A stretch of 29,351 bases of DNA from Flavobacteriales bacterium UBA1820. GTDB taxonomy: Bacteria; Bacteroidota; Bacteroidia; Flavobacteriales; UBA1820. Shown piece after piece: positions 17,107-24,992 of this stretch. Both the position numbers and the translations under genes were made by a program. Below the pieces are notes generated by a model, which had not been told where the DNA came from, did no database searches, and saw only the letters and a list, made by a program, of their open reading frames with translations. The stretch is from NCBI GenBank assembly GCA_002314265.1, contig DCEW01000016.1:2314-31664 (forward strand). The letters run 5' to 3'. Every line of letters starts with the position of its first letter. The stretch's first letter is position 1.

Positions 17107-17137
17107 CAAAGGTAATACGGGCCGAAAGGAAAAGCAA
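17107..17137 (-). promoter_or_regulatory. promoter of the GT2 gene
   Basis: On the minus strand, TTG (17135-17137) and TACCTTTG (17107-17114) are separated by 20 bases, an exact Bacteroidota promoter about 20 bases before the start codon. Confidence 0.75.
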
Positions 17138-17308
17138 GTCGCCCTCCGAGGCTCTCTCCAGGCAGGGGAAAAGCTCCCGGGGATGTCTTTAGAAACCGTT
17201 TGGCAGGATGGCGGCAGCGGGTTGCCGGCAGGAGGAATATTTTTTTGTCCGGGGGCGATATTGGCCTTTTTTATGCTTTCAAAAACCCTGCGAAATCGCT
17301 AATTTAGC

Positions 17309-17320
17309 GTCGTATTTTCG
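17309..17320 (+). promoter_or_regulatory. candidate purH promoter element
   Basis: The 12-mer gtcgtattttcg ends 25 bases before the purH ATG and contains TATTTTCG, one mismatch from TAnnTTTG. The same 12-mer occurs at 11640-11651, ahead of the PpiD-like gene. No -33 TTG is seen. Confidence 0.35.
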
Positions 17321-17345
17321 AGTATTCATTTTAAAAGTTTTTCAG

Positions 17346-18869
17346 ATGATGAAAAAGGCGAAATCTGCCCTTATATCCGTATTTCACAAGGATGGTCTCG
17401 AACCGATCGTGCGTCAGTTGCACAAGGATGGCGTCAAGTTGTACTCCACCGGCGGGACCCAGCAGTACATCGAATCCCTGAAGATCCCCGTTACACCCGT
17501 GGAGGAGGTTACTTCGTATCCTTCGATCCTCGGAGGCCGCGTGAAGACCCTGCACCCCAAAATATTCGGTGGTATCCTCGGCCGTCGGGGCAATGCGTCC
17601 GATGCGGTGGAGATGGAGAAATATTCCATTCAGGAGATCGATATCGTGATCGTCGATCTGTATCCGTTTGAAAAGACGGTGGCCTCCGGTGCTTCGGCCC
17701 AGGAGATCATCGAAAAGATAGACATAGGCGGCATCTCGCTCATCCGCGCAGCTGCCAAAAACTACGAAGACGTGGTGATCGTTCCTTCGATGGAGGACTA
17801 CCCGCGTTTTCTGGAGATGATCCAGACCAATGGTTCGGCTTCGAGTCTGGAAGACCGCCGGTATTTCGCCATGCGGGCCTTTGCCGTTTCGTCGGGATAC
17901 GATGCAGCGATCTACAATTACTTCGCTGCCGATCAGCAGGAACCCTGCCTGCGCTTGGCCCGCGACGGGAAAACGCACCTGCGCTACGGGGAAAATCCGC
18001 ACCAGAACGCGGCTTTCTACGGCCATCTGGAGGACATGTTCGAACAGTTGCACGGCAAGGAGATCTCGTACAACAACCTGTTGGACATCGCTGCAGCGGT
18101 GGAACTGATCGCCGAGTTCCCGGACGAGCCGACCTTTGCCATCCTCAAGCACAACAATGCGTGCGGGGTGGCCAGCCGAGATACCATCCTTCAGGCGTAC
18201 CTGGACGCTTTGGCTTGCGATCCGGTGTCGGCTTTCGGCGGGGTGCTCATTGCCAACCGCAAGGTGGAGGCCGATACGGCTGCCGAGATCGACAAGTTGT
18301 TCTGCGAGGTGGTGATCGCCCCGGGGTATAGCGACGAGGCTCTCGAGACGCTCAAACACAAGAAAAATCGCATCGTGCTGGTGCAGAAGGATTTCGCTCT
18401 TCCGAAGAAGCAGCTCCGCTCGTGCCTGAACGGGGTGCTGGTACAGGACCGCAATACCAAGACCGATTGCGCTGAAGACATGAAGGTGGTTACCCGTACC
18501 GCTCCCACCGAGGAACAGATACGCGACCTGATCTTTGCATCCAAGATCTGCAAGCATTCCAAGAGCAACGCCATCGTGCTGGCCAAGAACCGCCAGTTGT
18601 ATGCTTCGGGCATCGGTCAGACTTCCCGGATCGACGCACTGCGTCAGGCAGTGGAGAAGGCCGAGAGCTTCGAATTCGACCTGCGGGGGGCCGTGCTGGC
18701 TTCCGACGCGTACTTCCCCTTTGCCGACGGGGTGGAAATGGCCGACAAGGCGGGTATCCGCGCGGTGCTGCAGCCCGGGGGTTCGATCCGCGACCAGTTG
18801 TCGATCGATTACTGCAACGAGCACGACATTCCGATGGTGTTCACCGGAACGCGTCATTTCAAACATTGA
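17346..18869 (+). CDS. purH: bifunctional AICAR transformylase / IMP cyclohydrolase
   Basis: A 507-residue PurH catalysing the last two steps of purine synthesis, AICAR to FAICAR (using 10-formyl-tetrahydrofolate) and closure to IMP. The N-terminal MGS-like cyclohydrolase domain (about 1-150) shows YSTGGTQQYIESL and YPSILGGRVKTLHPKIFGGIL. The transformylase domain has RYGENPHQNAAFYG (213-226), the catalytic K268-H269 in AILKHNNACGVAS, and the C-terminal PGGSIRD and MVFTGTRHFKH motifs. Two adjacent ATG codons (17346 and 17349) are equally possible starts; the longer 5' frame is promoter region. It precedes mreB by 96 bases and may be transcribed separately. Confidence 0.96.
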   Translation: MMKKAKSALISVFHKDGLEPIVRQLHKDGVKLYSTGGTQQYIESLKIPVTPVEEVTSYPSILGGRVKTLHPKIFGGILGRRGNASDAVEMEKYSIQEIDIVIVDLYPFEKTVASGASAQEIIEKIDIGGISLIRAAAKNYEDVVIVPSMEDYPRFLEMIQTNGSASSLEDRRYFAMRAFAVSSGYDAAIYNYFAADQQEPCLRLARDGKTHLRYGENPHQNAAFYGHLEDMFEQLHGKEISYNNLLDIAAAVELIAEFPDEPTFAILKHNNACGVASRDTILQAYLDALACDPVSAFGGVLIANRKVEADTAAEIDKLFCEVVIAPGYSDEALETLKHKKNRIVLVQKDFALPKKQLRSCLNGVLVQDRNTKTDCAEDMKVVTRTAPTEEQIRDLIFASKICKHSKSNAIVLAKNRQLYASGIGQTSRIDALRQAVEKAESFEFDLRGAVLASDAYFPFADGVEMADKAGIRAVLQPGGSIRDQLSIDYCNEHDIPMVFTGTRHFKH

Positions 18870-18965
18870 TGATCCATGTATCTCTGCAGCGGGAGACGGG
18901 AAGATGAAGTTCTCTTTTTCTGTCCTTGCTTGCAAGGGATATGAACACAAAATACCGAAGACCCT

Positions 18966-19994
18966 ATGGGATTGTTCAATTTTTTTACCGAAGAGATCGC
19001 TATCGATCTGGGTACGGCCAACACCCTGATCATCCACAATGACAAGGTGGTGGTGGACAGTCCGTCCATCGTGGCCATCGACCAGAATACCGGCAAGGTG
19101 ATCGCCGTGGGGCGCAACGCCTCCCTAATGCAGGGCAAGACGCACGAAAACATCAAGACCATTCGCCCGCTTAAGGACGGTGTGATCGCCAACTTCAAGG
19201 CCTCGGAGTTCATGATCAACGAATTGATAAGGAACGTGCCTGCGATCAAGAAACGCTTGTTCCCGCCTTCCTTGAAAGTGGTCATCTGCATCCCTTCGGG
19301 GATTACCGAGGTGGAAAAACGCGCCGTGTACGACTCGACCCAACGGGTCAACGCCCGCGATGTATATCTGGTGCACGAACCAATGGCCGCAGCCATCGGG
19401 ATGGGTATCGACGTGCAACAGCCCAAGGGAAACATCATCATCGACATCGGCGGCGGTACGGCCGAGATAGCGGTGATCGCCTTGGGGGGTATCGTGTGCG
19501 ACAAGTCCATCAAGATCGCCGGCGATGTACTCACCAACGACATCTCGTACTACATGCGCACCCAGCACAACCTGTTCGTGGGTGAACACATGGCCGAGAT
19601 GATCAAGATACAGGTAGGTTCGGCCGTTGACCATCTGGACAACCCGCCGGACGACATCCCGGTACAGGGACGCGACCTGCTCACCGGAAAGCCCAAGGAG
19701 GTCAAGGTGAACTACCGCGAGATCGCCCATGCCTTGGACAAATCCATCCTCCGTATCGAGGATGCCGTGATGGGGGCTCTTTCCGAGACCCCGCCCGAAC
19801 TGGCGGCCGATATCTACAAGACGGGTATCTACATGGCCGGAGGCGGTTCGATGTTGCGCGGGTTGGACAAGCGTATCTCCCAGAAGACCGACCTGGAGGT
19901 CCAGGTGGCCGAGGATCCTTTGCGGGCCGTGGTACGCGGGACGGGGATCGTGCTGAAAAATCTGGATCAGTATCGCAACATCTTGATAAAATAA
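18966..19994 (+). CDS. mreB: rod shape-determining actin homologue
   Basis: A 342-residue MreB, the cytoplasmic actin-like filament that guides lateral wall synthesis. ATP-site motifs are clear: phosphate-1 EEIAIDLGTANTLI, phosphate-2 IIIDIGGGTAEIAVIALGG, the adenosine motif region GIYMAGGGSMLRGLDKRIS. An N-terminal amphipathic start (MGLFNFFTEE) suits membrane binding. It is the first gene of the elongation cluster mreB-mreC-mreD-PBP2-rodA. The gap to mreC (104 bases) contains a perfect 20-bp hairpin, unlike the overlapping junctions further on, suggesting that mreB expression is set apart from the rest. Confidence 0.97.
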   Translation: MGLFNFFTEEIAIDLGTANTLIIHNDKVVVDSPSIVAIDQNTGKVIAVGRNASLMQGKTHENIKTIRPLKDGVIANFKASEFMINELIRNVPAIKKRLFPPSLKVVICIPSGITEVEKRAVYDSTQRVNARDVYLVHEPMAAAIGMGIDVQQPKGNIIIDIGGGTAEIAVIALGGIVCDKSIKIAGDVLTNDISYYMRTQHNLFVGEHMAEMIKIQVGSAVDHLDNPPDDIPVQGRDLLTGKPKEVKVNYREIAHALDKSILRIEDAVMGALSETPPELAADIYKTGIYMAGGGSMLRGLDKRISQKTDLEVQVAEDPLRAVVRGTGIVLKNLDQYRNILIK

Positions 19995-20021
19995 TCCGGA
20001 TGTCTTTCGCTCCCGGCTCGG

Positions 20022-20066
20022 AGCCAGCGAAGCCAAAGGAAATACCTTCCTTTGGCTTCGCTGGCT
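20022..20066 (+). other. mreB-mreC intergenic hairpin without T tract
   Basis: Two perfect 20-base arms (20022-20041 and 20047-20066) flank a 5-base loop, starting 28 bases after the mreB stop. Neither strand has a T run after it, so it is not a classical terminator; it could protect the mreB 3' end, block exonucleases or weaken read-through. Confidence 0.75.
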
Positions 20067-20098
20067 TGATAAGTAACAAGTAAGAAGACCCCTGTACG

Positions 20099-20926
20099 AT
20101 GCAGCGTCTGTTGGATTTTCTAAAACGAGGCCGTTATTTTCTGCTGCTGCTCTTGCTGGAGGCGGTGGGATTTCTCTTGGTATGCGCCCAGTACGACTAC
20201 CACAAGAGTCTGTGGGCCGGTATCTGGGGCGATGCCGGTTATGCGATGAGCGAAAAGGCGGGGGCATGGCGTCGGCATTTCTCCTATGCCCGGGAAAATG
20301 CGCGTTTGGCGCAAGAAAACGCCCGTTTGCGCAGCTTGCTCTCCCGCGACGACAAGCGGATGGAGGCTTTGTCCTATCCGGGCGACACTTTGCGGGCGGA
20401 CAGTGCGGTCTATTCGTATATTCCGGCTACGGTAGTCAAGAATTCCTATACCGGAGAGCGGAACTACCTCGTGCTGGACCGGGGACAGAAGGACGGAGTG
20501 GAGCCGGACATGGGCGTGGTAACGGCCGACGGCGTATTGGGAGTGGTGGTACAGGTAACGCCCCGGTACAGTGTTTGCCGTTCGATCCTGCATACGGATA
20601 GCTACATCAGCGCCCGGTTTGCGAAAAACGAGTATTTCGGCACGATCGAGTGGGACGGGAAGGACCGCCGGTATGTCCATCTGGTCAATATCCCCCGTCA
20701 GGCGGAAGTAGCGGTGGGCGATACGGTGATCACCGACCGGCGCTCGACCTTGTTCCCCGAAGGGCTGCTCGTCGGTACGGTCGAGGAGGCCGAAGTGGGC
20801 GATGCGAGCGACTTTTACGACATCCGGGTGCGTTTGGCGGACGACTTGGCTGCCGTGCGCCATGTGTACATCCTGCGTTACAAATACAAAGACGAATTGC
20901 AAGAAGCTCTCCAGTACGATGATTAA
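20099..20926 (+). CDS. mreC: rod shape-determining protein MreC
   Basis: A 275-residue MreC. One membrane helix lies at about 12-30, then a coiled coil at about 58-85 (ARENARLAQENARLRSLL), then the periplasmic beta domain with NYLVLDRGQKDGVEPDMGVV and GVLGVVVQVTPRYSVCRS, both typical of MreC. It links the cytoplasmic MreB filament to PBP2 in the periplasm. Its stop lies 8 bases inside mreD, indicating coupled translation. The start is the ATG just before QRLLDFLKRGRY. Confidence 0.95.
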   Translation: MQRLLDFLKRGRYFLLLLLLEAVGFLLVCAQYDYHKSLWAGIWGDAGYAMSEKAGAWRRHFSYARENARLAQENARLRSLLSRDDKRMEALSYPGDTLRADSAVYSYIPATVVKNSYTGERNYLVLDRGQKDGVEPDMGVVTADGVLGVVVQVTPRYSVCRSILHTDSYISARFAKNEYFGTIEWDGKDRRYVHLVNIPRQAEVAVGDTVITDRRSTLFPEGLLVGTVEEAEVGDASDFYDIRVRLADDLAAVRHVYILRYKYKDELQEALQYDD

Positions 20927-21455
20927 GCAACCCCTCCGCGCCGTTTTGTTCCTCGTGGTGCTGCTGCTGCTTCAGGTGGTGGTGTTCGACCACGTGGTGC
21001 TGGGCGGCTATGTCATCCCGTATGTGTATGTGTTGGGGGTGTTGTTGCTCCCGTTCTGTTTCGGTCGCGGGAAAGCGATGCTGGGTGCCTTCGTCGTCGG
21101 GTTGGTGATGGATCTGTTCCAGCAGTCGGGCGGCTTGCACGCCATGGCTTGCGTGCTGACGGTGTATTTGTGCGGGCCTTTGACGCGGGTGTTTTTCCGC
21201 CTTTCGGAAAAAGAGTTGGAGGGGTTCGATCCCTTTACGGCCAAAAATGGCCGCACGGCGGGGCTTTCCCTGCTGCTGGTGCTGCTGCTGATCCAGTATC
21301 TGGTCCTGTATTGGGTGGAAGCGGGGCGCTTTTCGGCGTTGCCTTCTGCCTTGGGACATGCTTTTCTGGGGGCAGGGGTAACCTTTGCGGTATCGGTGGT
21401 CATCTTGTCCCTCAATAGTGTACGAAGCGGGCGCTCGCGGCGCAGACAGTGGTGA
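20919..21455 (+). CDS. mreD: rod shape-determining protein MreD
   Basis: A 178-residue, very hydrophobic protein with about five membrane helices, as expected for MreD: LRAVLFLVVLLLLQVVVFDHV, the loop Y-V-I-P-Y-V-Y, and FGRGKAMLGAFVVGLVMDLFQ, which contains the family's conserved GLxxDxF-like motif. It belongs to the elongation complex in the inner membrane; its precise role is unknown. The start is ATG at 20919, overlapping the mreC end; the frame upstream of it is antisense-like shadow of mreC. The stop overlaps the PBP2 start (GTGA). Confidence 0.9.
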   Translation: MIKQPLRAVLFLVVLLLLQVVVFDHVVLGGYVIPYVYVLGVLLLPFCFGRGKAMLGAFVVGLVMDLFQQSGGLHAMACVLTVYLCGPLTRVFFRLSEKELEGFDPFTAKNGRTAGLSLLLVLLLIQYLVLYWVEAGRFSALPSALGHAFLGAGVTFAVSVVILSLNSVRSGRSRRRQW

Positions 21456-23338
21456 GAAACAAATATCTGCTCATATCGTTGGTGGTGGTCGTGGCGGCGG
21501 TGCTGCTGGCGCGCTTGTTTTATCTGCAAGTTTACCAGGACAAGTACAAGCTGCTCTCCGACTCCAATTCCCGGCGCGACATGGTGCAATACCCCCCCCG
21601 AGGATACATCTACGACCGCAACGGACGTCTGTTGGTCTCCAACCAGCCGGCGTACAACTTGTGCGTTACCTACAACCTGCTGCAGCCTTTCGATACCTTG
21701 GAGCTTTGCACCCTGCTGCGCATCGACCCGGAAAGCCTGCGGGTACAGCTCGACAAATTCAACCAGGTGATCCGTCTGCGCCGTCATTCCCGTTACCAGC
21801 CCTACGCCATCGTTTCGCAGATCTCTCCCCAGGATTATCCCCGGATTCAGGAGCGACTGTACAAATATCCCGGGTTTTCCATCGAGAAAACCACGATGCG
21901 GCACTACGAATATCCATCGGCAGCCAACGTGTTCGGTTTCCTGAGCGAAATCGGGCCCGATGCCGACCTGGGGCAGGATTCTCCGTACAAGATCGGCGAC
22001 ATTATCGGTGCGACGGGGGTCGAGCGGATGTACGAAAAGCAGCTTCGGGGCATTCCGGGGCATCGCTATGTGCAGGTCGATGTAACGGGCAAGGTAACCG
22101 ATCGTTACATGGACGGGAAGTTCGATTCGCCGGCCGTGGCGGGCAAGGACATCACCCTGGGACTGGACATCGACCTGCAGCGTTACGGCGAGGCGCTCAT
22201 GCAGGGAAAACGCGGATGCATCATAGCCATCGAGCCTTCCACTGGGCAGATCCTGGCTATGGTTACCGCTCCCTCGTACGATCCGGCGTTGCTTTCCGGG
22301 CGGGGCCGCTCGCGCAACTATGCGGAACTTTCGAGCGATCCCTCCCAGCCGATGTTCGACCGGGGGCTCATCGCCGAATATGCTCCGGGGTCGCCCTGGA
22401 AGATCGTTACCGGTTTGGCGGGGTTGAGCAGTGGAGCCGTTGATCCGTCGTTTTCCGTGTATTGCGGCGGGGGATACCGCGTGGGAAACCACGTGATGCG
22501 TTGCGTGGGCGGAGTAGGACAGACCCTGGACATGTATCGCGGCTACCAGTATTCGTGCAACACGTATTTTGCCACGGTGTATGCCCGCACGCTGGAACAT
22601 TTCCCCACCCCGGCACAGGGGTTGGATTTCTGGCACCGGACGGCTACGGCGCTGGGCTTCGGGAAATATCTCGGGACGGACCTCTCCACCGGGCGCAAGG
22701 GCTATGTGCCCGATGCACAGTTCTACGACCGGCTCTACGGGCGTGGGCGCTGGAAGGCCTCCACGACCATATCGAACGCCATCGGTCAGGGTGAGATCAC
22801 CGTGACGCCCATGCATCTGGCCAATCTGGCGGCTGTGGTGGCCAACCGGGGGTACTATTACCGTCCGCACATTATCCGCAGCATCGACGGTCAGGCGATC
22901 GACACGGCCTACACCCAGCGCATCGAGACGGGGATCGCCCGCGAACATTTTGATGTGGTGGCCCGAGGAATGGCCAACGTGTTCCGGGAGGGGACGGCGC
23001 GCGAATATGCGATACCCCAGGCGCAGTTTTGCGGGAAGACCGGGACGGTAGAAAACTTCGTGCGCATCGACGGCCGTCTGGTGCAGTTGCCCGACCACGG
23101 GATGTTCGTCGCTTTCGGGCCGGAGGAAAACCCGAAGATCGCCATCACGGTGGTGGTGGAAAACGGCCGCTTCGGCCGGATATGGGCTGCACCGATCGCT
23201 TCGCTGATGATGGAGCGGTACTTGCTGGGGGGGACCAACCGCCCGGAGTTGGAAAAACGGATCATGGAAGGTTCGCTGGATGAGGTGTATCGCCAGTGCG
23301 ACCTTCTGCGCGAACAGGCAAAAGCGAAGAAGAAGTAG
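21452..23338 (+). CDS. mrdA: penicillin-binding protein 2 (elongation transpeptidase)
   Basis: A 628-residue class B PBP that cross-links peptidoglycan with RodA during elongation. One N-terminal membrane helix (about 6-22), a pedestal domain starting with RGYIYDRNGRLLVSNQPAYN, then the transpeptidase domain. The three active-site motifs are present, numbered from this start: S314-P-W-K317 (in YAPGSPWKIV), S368-C-N370 (YQYSCNTYF) and K529-T-G531 (FCGKTGTVEN). The Pro-Trp inside SxxK differs from the common Thr-Phe/Met. The start is GTG, sharing GTGA with the mreD stop; a GTG one codon earlier is an alternative. The gene is followed directly by rodA. Confidence 0.95.
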   Translation: MRNKYLLISLVVVVAAVLLARLFYLQVYQDKYKLLSDSNSRRDMVQYPPRGYIYDRNGRLLVSNQPAYNLCVTYNLLQPFDTLELCTLLRIDPESLRVQLDKFNQVIRLRRHSRYQPYAIVSQISPQDYPRIQERLYKYPGFSIEKTTMRHYEYPSAANVFGFLSEIGPDADLGQDSPYKIGDIIGATGVERMYEKQLRGIPGHRYVQVDVTGKVTDRYMDGKFDSPAVAGKDITLGLDIDLQRYGEALMQGKRGCIIAIEPSTGQILAMVTAPSYDPALLSGRGRSRNYAELSSDPSQPMFDRGLIAEYAPGSPWKIVTGLAGLSSGAVDPSFSVYCGGGYRVGNHVMRCVGGVGQTLDMYRGYQYSCNTYFATVYARTLEHFPTPAQGLDFWHRTATALGFGKYLGTDLSTGRKGYVPDAQFYDRLYGRGRWKASTTISNAIGQGEITVTPMHLANLAAVVANRGYYYRPHIIRSIDGQAIDTAYTQRIETGIAREHFDVVARGMANVFREGTAREYAIPQAQFCGKTGTVENFVRIDGRLVQLPDHGMFVAFGPEENPKIAITVVVENGRFGRIWAAPIASLMMERYLLGGTNRPELEKRIMEGSLDEVYRQCDLLREQAKAKKK

Positions 23339-23339
23339 G

Positions 23340-24653
23340 ATGAGGATTGGCGGAACGGAAGCGGACACGAGGATGAGGATCGGATGGGCACTGGTGGTTT
23401 TTTACGCCGTGTTCGTCGCGATGGGGATCCTGAATATCTACTCGGCTACGTACGACCCGCAGCTCCCTTCGCTGTTCGATCTTTCCCAGTACGGAGGCAA
23501 GCAGTTGCTTTTTGCCGCCATGAGCGTGGTGATCGTGGTGGTCGTGTTGTTACTCGAGATGAGCGTGTACGAGCGGATGGCGTGGCTGTTTTATATCTTT
23601 TCCATCGTGCTGCTGCTGGGTTTGCCGGTGCTGGGTTCGGAGGTCAAGGGAAACAGGGCGTGGTACAATCTGGGCTTCGTCTCGCTCCAGCCTTCGGAAA
23701 TTGCCAAGTTTGCCACGGCATTGGCCTTGTCTTCGTATCTGTCCTCGTACAACGTGTCGATGTCCCGTTTGCGTTGCCAAGCGATCGCGGCGGCGATCAT
23801 CCTGTTGCCAATGGGGCTGGTCGGGTTGCAGGATGCGGGTTCGGCCCTGGTGTTCCTTTCCTTTTTCCTGGTGTTGTACATGGCGGGAGCGCCCGGGATG
23901 TATTTCGTGGTGGGGATTCTTTCGGCCGTGATCTTCATTGCCGATGTGTTCCTGTCGTTTTACCAGGTGAGCCCGGTGTATGTCTATGCGGTGGTAGGCG
24001 GAGCGGCTCTGCTGACGGGAATATACCGCCTGTGGCGGCATCGGGGAGGCGTCGGACGATTGGCAGTTGCGACGGTATTCGTACTGGGGATATACTCCGT
24101 GCTGCACTTTGCGGTATGGGAACACGTGTTCAAGGAATACCAGCGGCAGCGGATCCTCACGTCGTTCAAACTGGTGGAAGACTACAAGGGCGTGGGATTC
24201 AATACTTACCAGAGCGAGATCGCCATCGGCTCGGGCGGTTTTGCGGGAAAGGGCTACCTGATGGGCACCCAGACCAAGGGCAATTTCGTGCCGGAACAGC
24301 ATACCGACTTTATCTTTTCGACCCTGGGCGAGGAGTGGGGTTTTTTCGGTGCGGCAGGCGTGGTGGTGTTGTACGCGTTGTTCCTGATCCAGATCGTGCG
24401 GGTGGCGGCGCGTCAGCGAATGTTGTTTGCACGGAACTACGGCTGGTGCGTTTTTTCGGTGTTCTTTTTCCATTTTCTGGTCAACGTGGGCATGGCGGTA
24501 GGCCTGCTTCCGGTCATCGGGATTCCGTTGCCGTTTTTCAGCTACGGGGGCTCGTCGCTGTGGAGTTTTACCATTCTGCTGTTTATCCTGATCAAACTGG
24601 ATGCGCATCGCCGCGATGTGTTGCCTGAAGTGAGCCATTTCGAGGACCGGTAA
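23340..24653 (+). CDS. rodA: RodA peptidoglycan glycosyltransferase (SEDS family)
   Basis: A 437-residue SEDS polymerase that strings lipid II into glycan chains as partner of PBP2. About ten membrane helices. Family motifs: VKGNRAWYNLGFVSLQPSEIAKFA, the block SEIAIGSGGFAGKGYLMGTQ followed by GNFVPEQHTDFIFSTLGEEWG, and the final PVIGIPLPFFSYGGSS. ATG at 23340, one base after the PBP2 stop, is taken as start; ATG at 23373 just before the first helix is a possible alternative. It closes the elongation cluster; the next gene, tRNA-Cys, has its own promoter. Confidence 0.95.
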   Translation: MRIGGTEADTRMRIGWALVVFYAVFVAMGILNIYSATYDPQLPSLFDLSQYGGKQLLFAAMSVVIVVVVLLLEMSVYERMAWLFYIFSIVLLLGLPVLGSEVKGNRAWYNLGFVSLQPSEIAKFATALALSSYLSSYNVSMSRLRCQAIAAAIILLPMGLVGLQDAGSALVFLSFFLVLYMAGAPGMYFVVGILSAVIFIADVFLSFYQVSPVYVYAVVGGAALLTGIYRLWRHRGGVGRLAVATVFVLGIYSVLHFAVWEHVFKEYQRQRILTSFKLVEDYKGVGFNTYQSEIAIGSGGFAGKGYLMGTQTKGNFVPEQHTDFIFSTLGEEWGFFGAAGVVVLYALFLIQIVRVAARQRMLFARNYGWCVFSVFFFHFLVNVGMAVGLLPVIGIPLPFFSYGGSSLWSFTILLFILIKLDAHRRDVLPEVSHFEDR

Positions 24654-24682
24654 AGTTTTTGCCGGCGCGGTGTGTTTTTATT

Positions 24683-24712
24683 TTGTGGTTTACGGCAAAA
24701 GTTCTACTTTTG
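24683..24712 (+). promoter_or_regulatory. tRNA-Cys promoter
   Basis: TTG (24683-24685), a 19-base spacer and TACTTTTG (24705-24712) match the Bacteroidota consensus exactly, placing the start about seven bases before the mature tRNA. Confidence 0.8.
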
Positions 24713-24726
24713 CAATGCTTCGATAG

Positions 24727-24800
24727 GGTACCTTGGCCGAGTGGCTAGGCACAGGTCTGCAAAACCTCTTACGGCGGTTCGAATCCGCCAGGTACCTCCA
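24727..24800 (+). tRNA. tRNA-Cys (anticodon GCA), CCA encoded
   Basis: Cloverleaf read by eye: acceptor GGTACCT (24727-24733) pairs with AGGTACC (24790-24796); D stem GCC/GGC; anticodon loop CTGCAAA with GCA at 24759-24761; T arm GGCGG-TTCGAAT-CCGCC (24773-24789). The discriminator base is T, as required for cysteine tRNA, and CCA is encoded at 24798-24800. The first anticodon-stem pair (C-C) is a mismatch. The gene stands alone between its own promoter and terminator. Confidence 0.96.
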
Positions 24801-24839
24801 AAAAAATCCCTCCTTTATTAAAAAGGAGGGATTTTTTTG
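24801..24839 (+). terminator. tRNA-Cys terminator
   Basis: A stem of tccctccttt and aaaggaggga, extended by A-T pairs, with loop ATTAA, is followed by seven T directly after the tRNA. The A run on the other side means that it could also stop minus-strand transcription. Confidence 0.9.
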
Positions 24840-24920
24840 CTTTCTATTGGGCTCGTTTTGGCCTGTTTTTCCCTTTTGCCGCTTGCTTTCGGGATCGTCT
24901 TTTAAAGGACGGGAAGAAAA

Positions 24921-24968
24921 GCATCCGGGTAGTTTCGGCGAAAGTCTTCGCCGAAACTACCCGGATGC
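24921..24968 (-). terminator. hairpin terminator of the phosphoesterase gene
   Basis: Perfect 22-base arms (24921-24942, 24947-24968) with a 4-base loop start 24 bases after the phosphoesterase stop. On the minus strand it is followed by TTTTCTTCCC, a weak T tract. It faces the tRNA terminator across the convergent junction. Confidence 0.75.
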
Positions 24969-24992
24969 AGGAATAAAGGAATGAGGATGTCC

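Noticed and set aside
18925..18945. Short inverted repeat ccttgc/gcaagg upstream of mreB as a regulatory hairpin
   Set aside because: Six base pairs with a two-base loop are too small to stand out from chance.
24801..24968. Possible attachment site or integration scar beside tRNA-Cys
   Set aside because: The two inverted repeats are ordinary terminators of the converging genes; no integrase, no direct repeat of the tRNA 3' end and no foreign genes are present.
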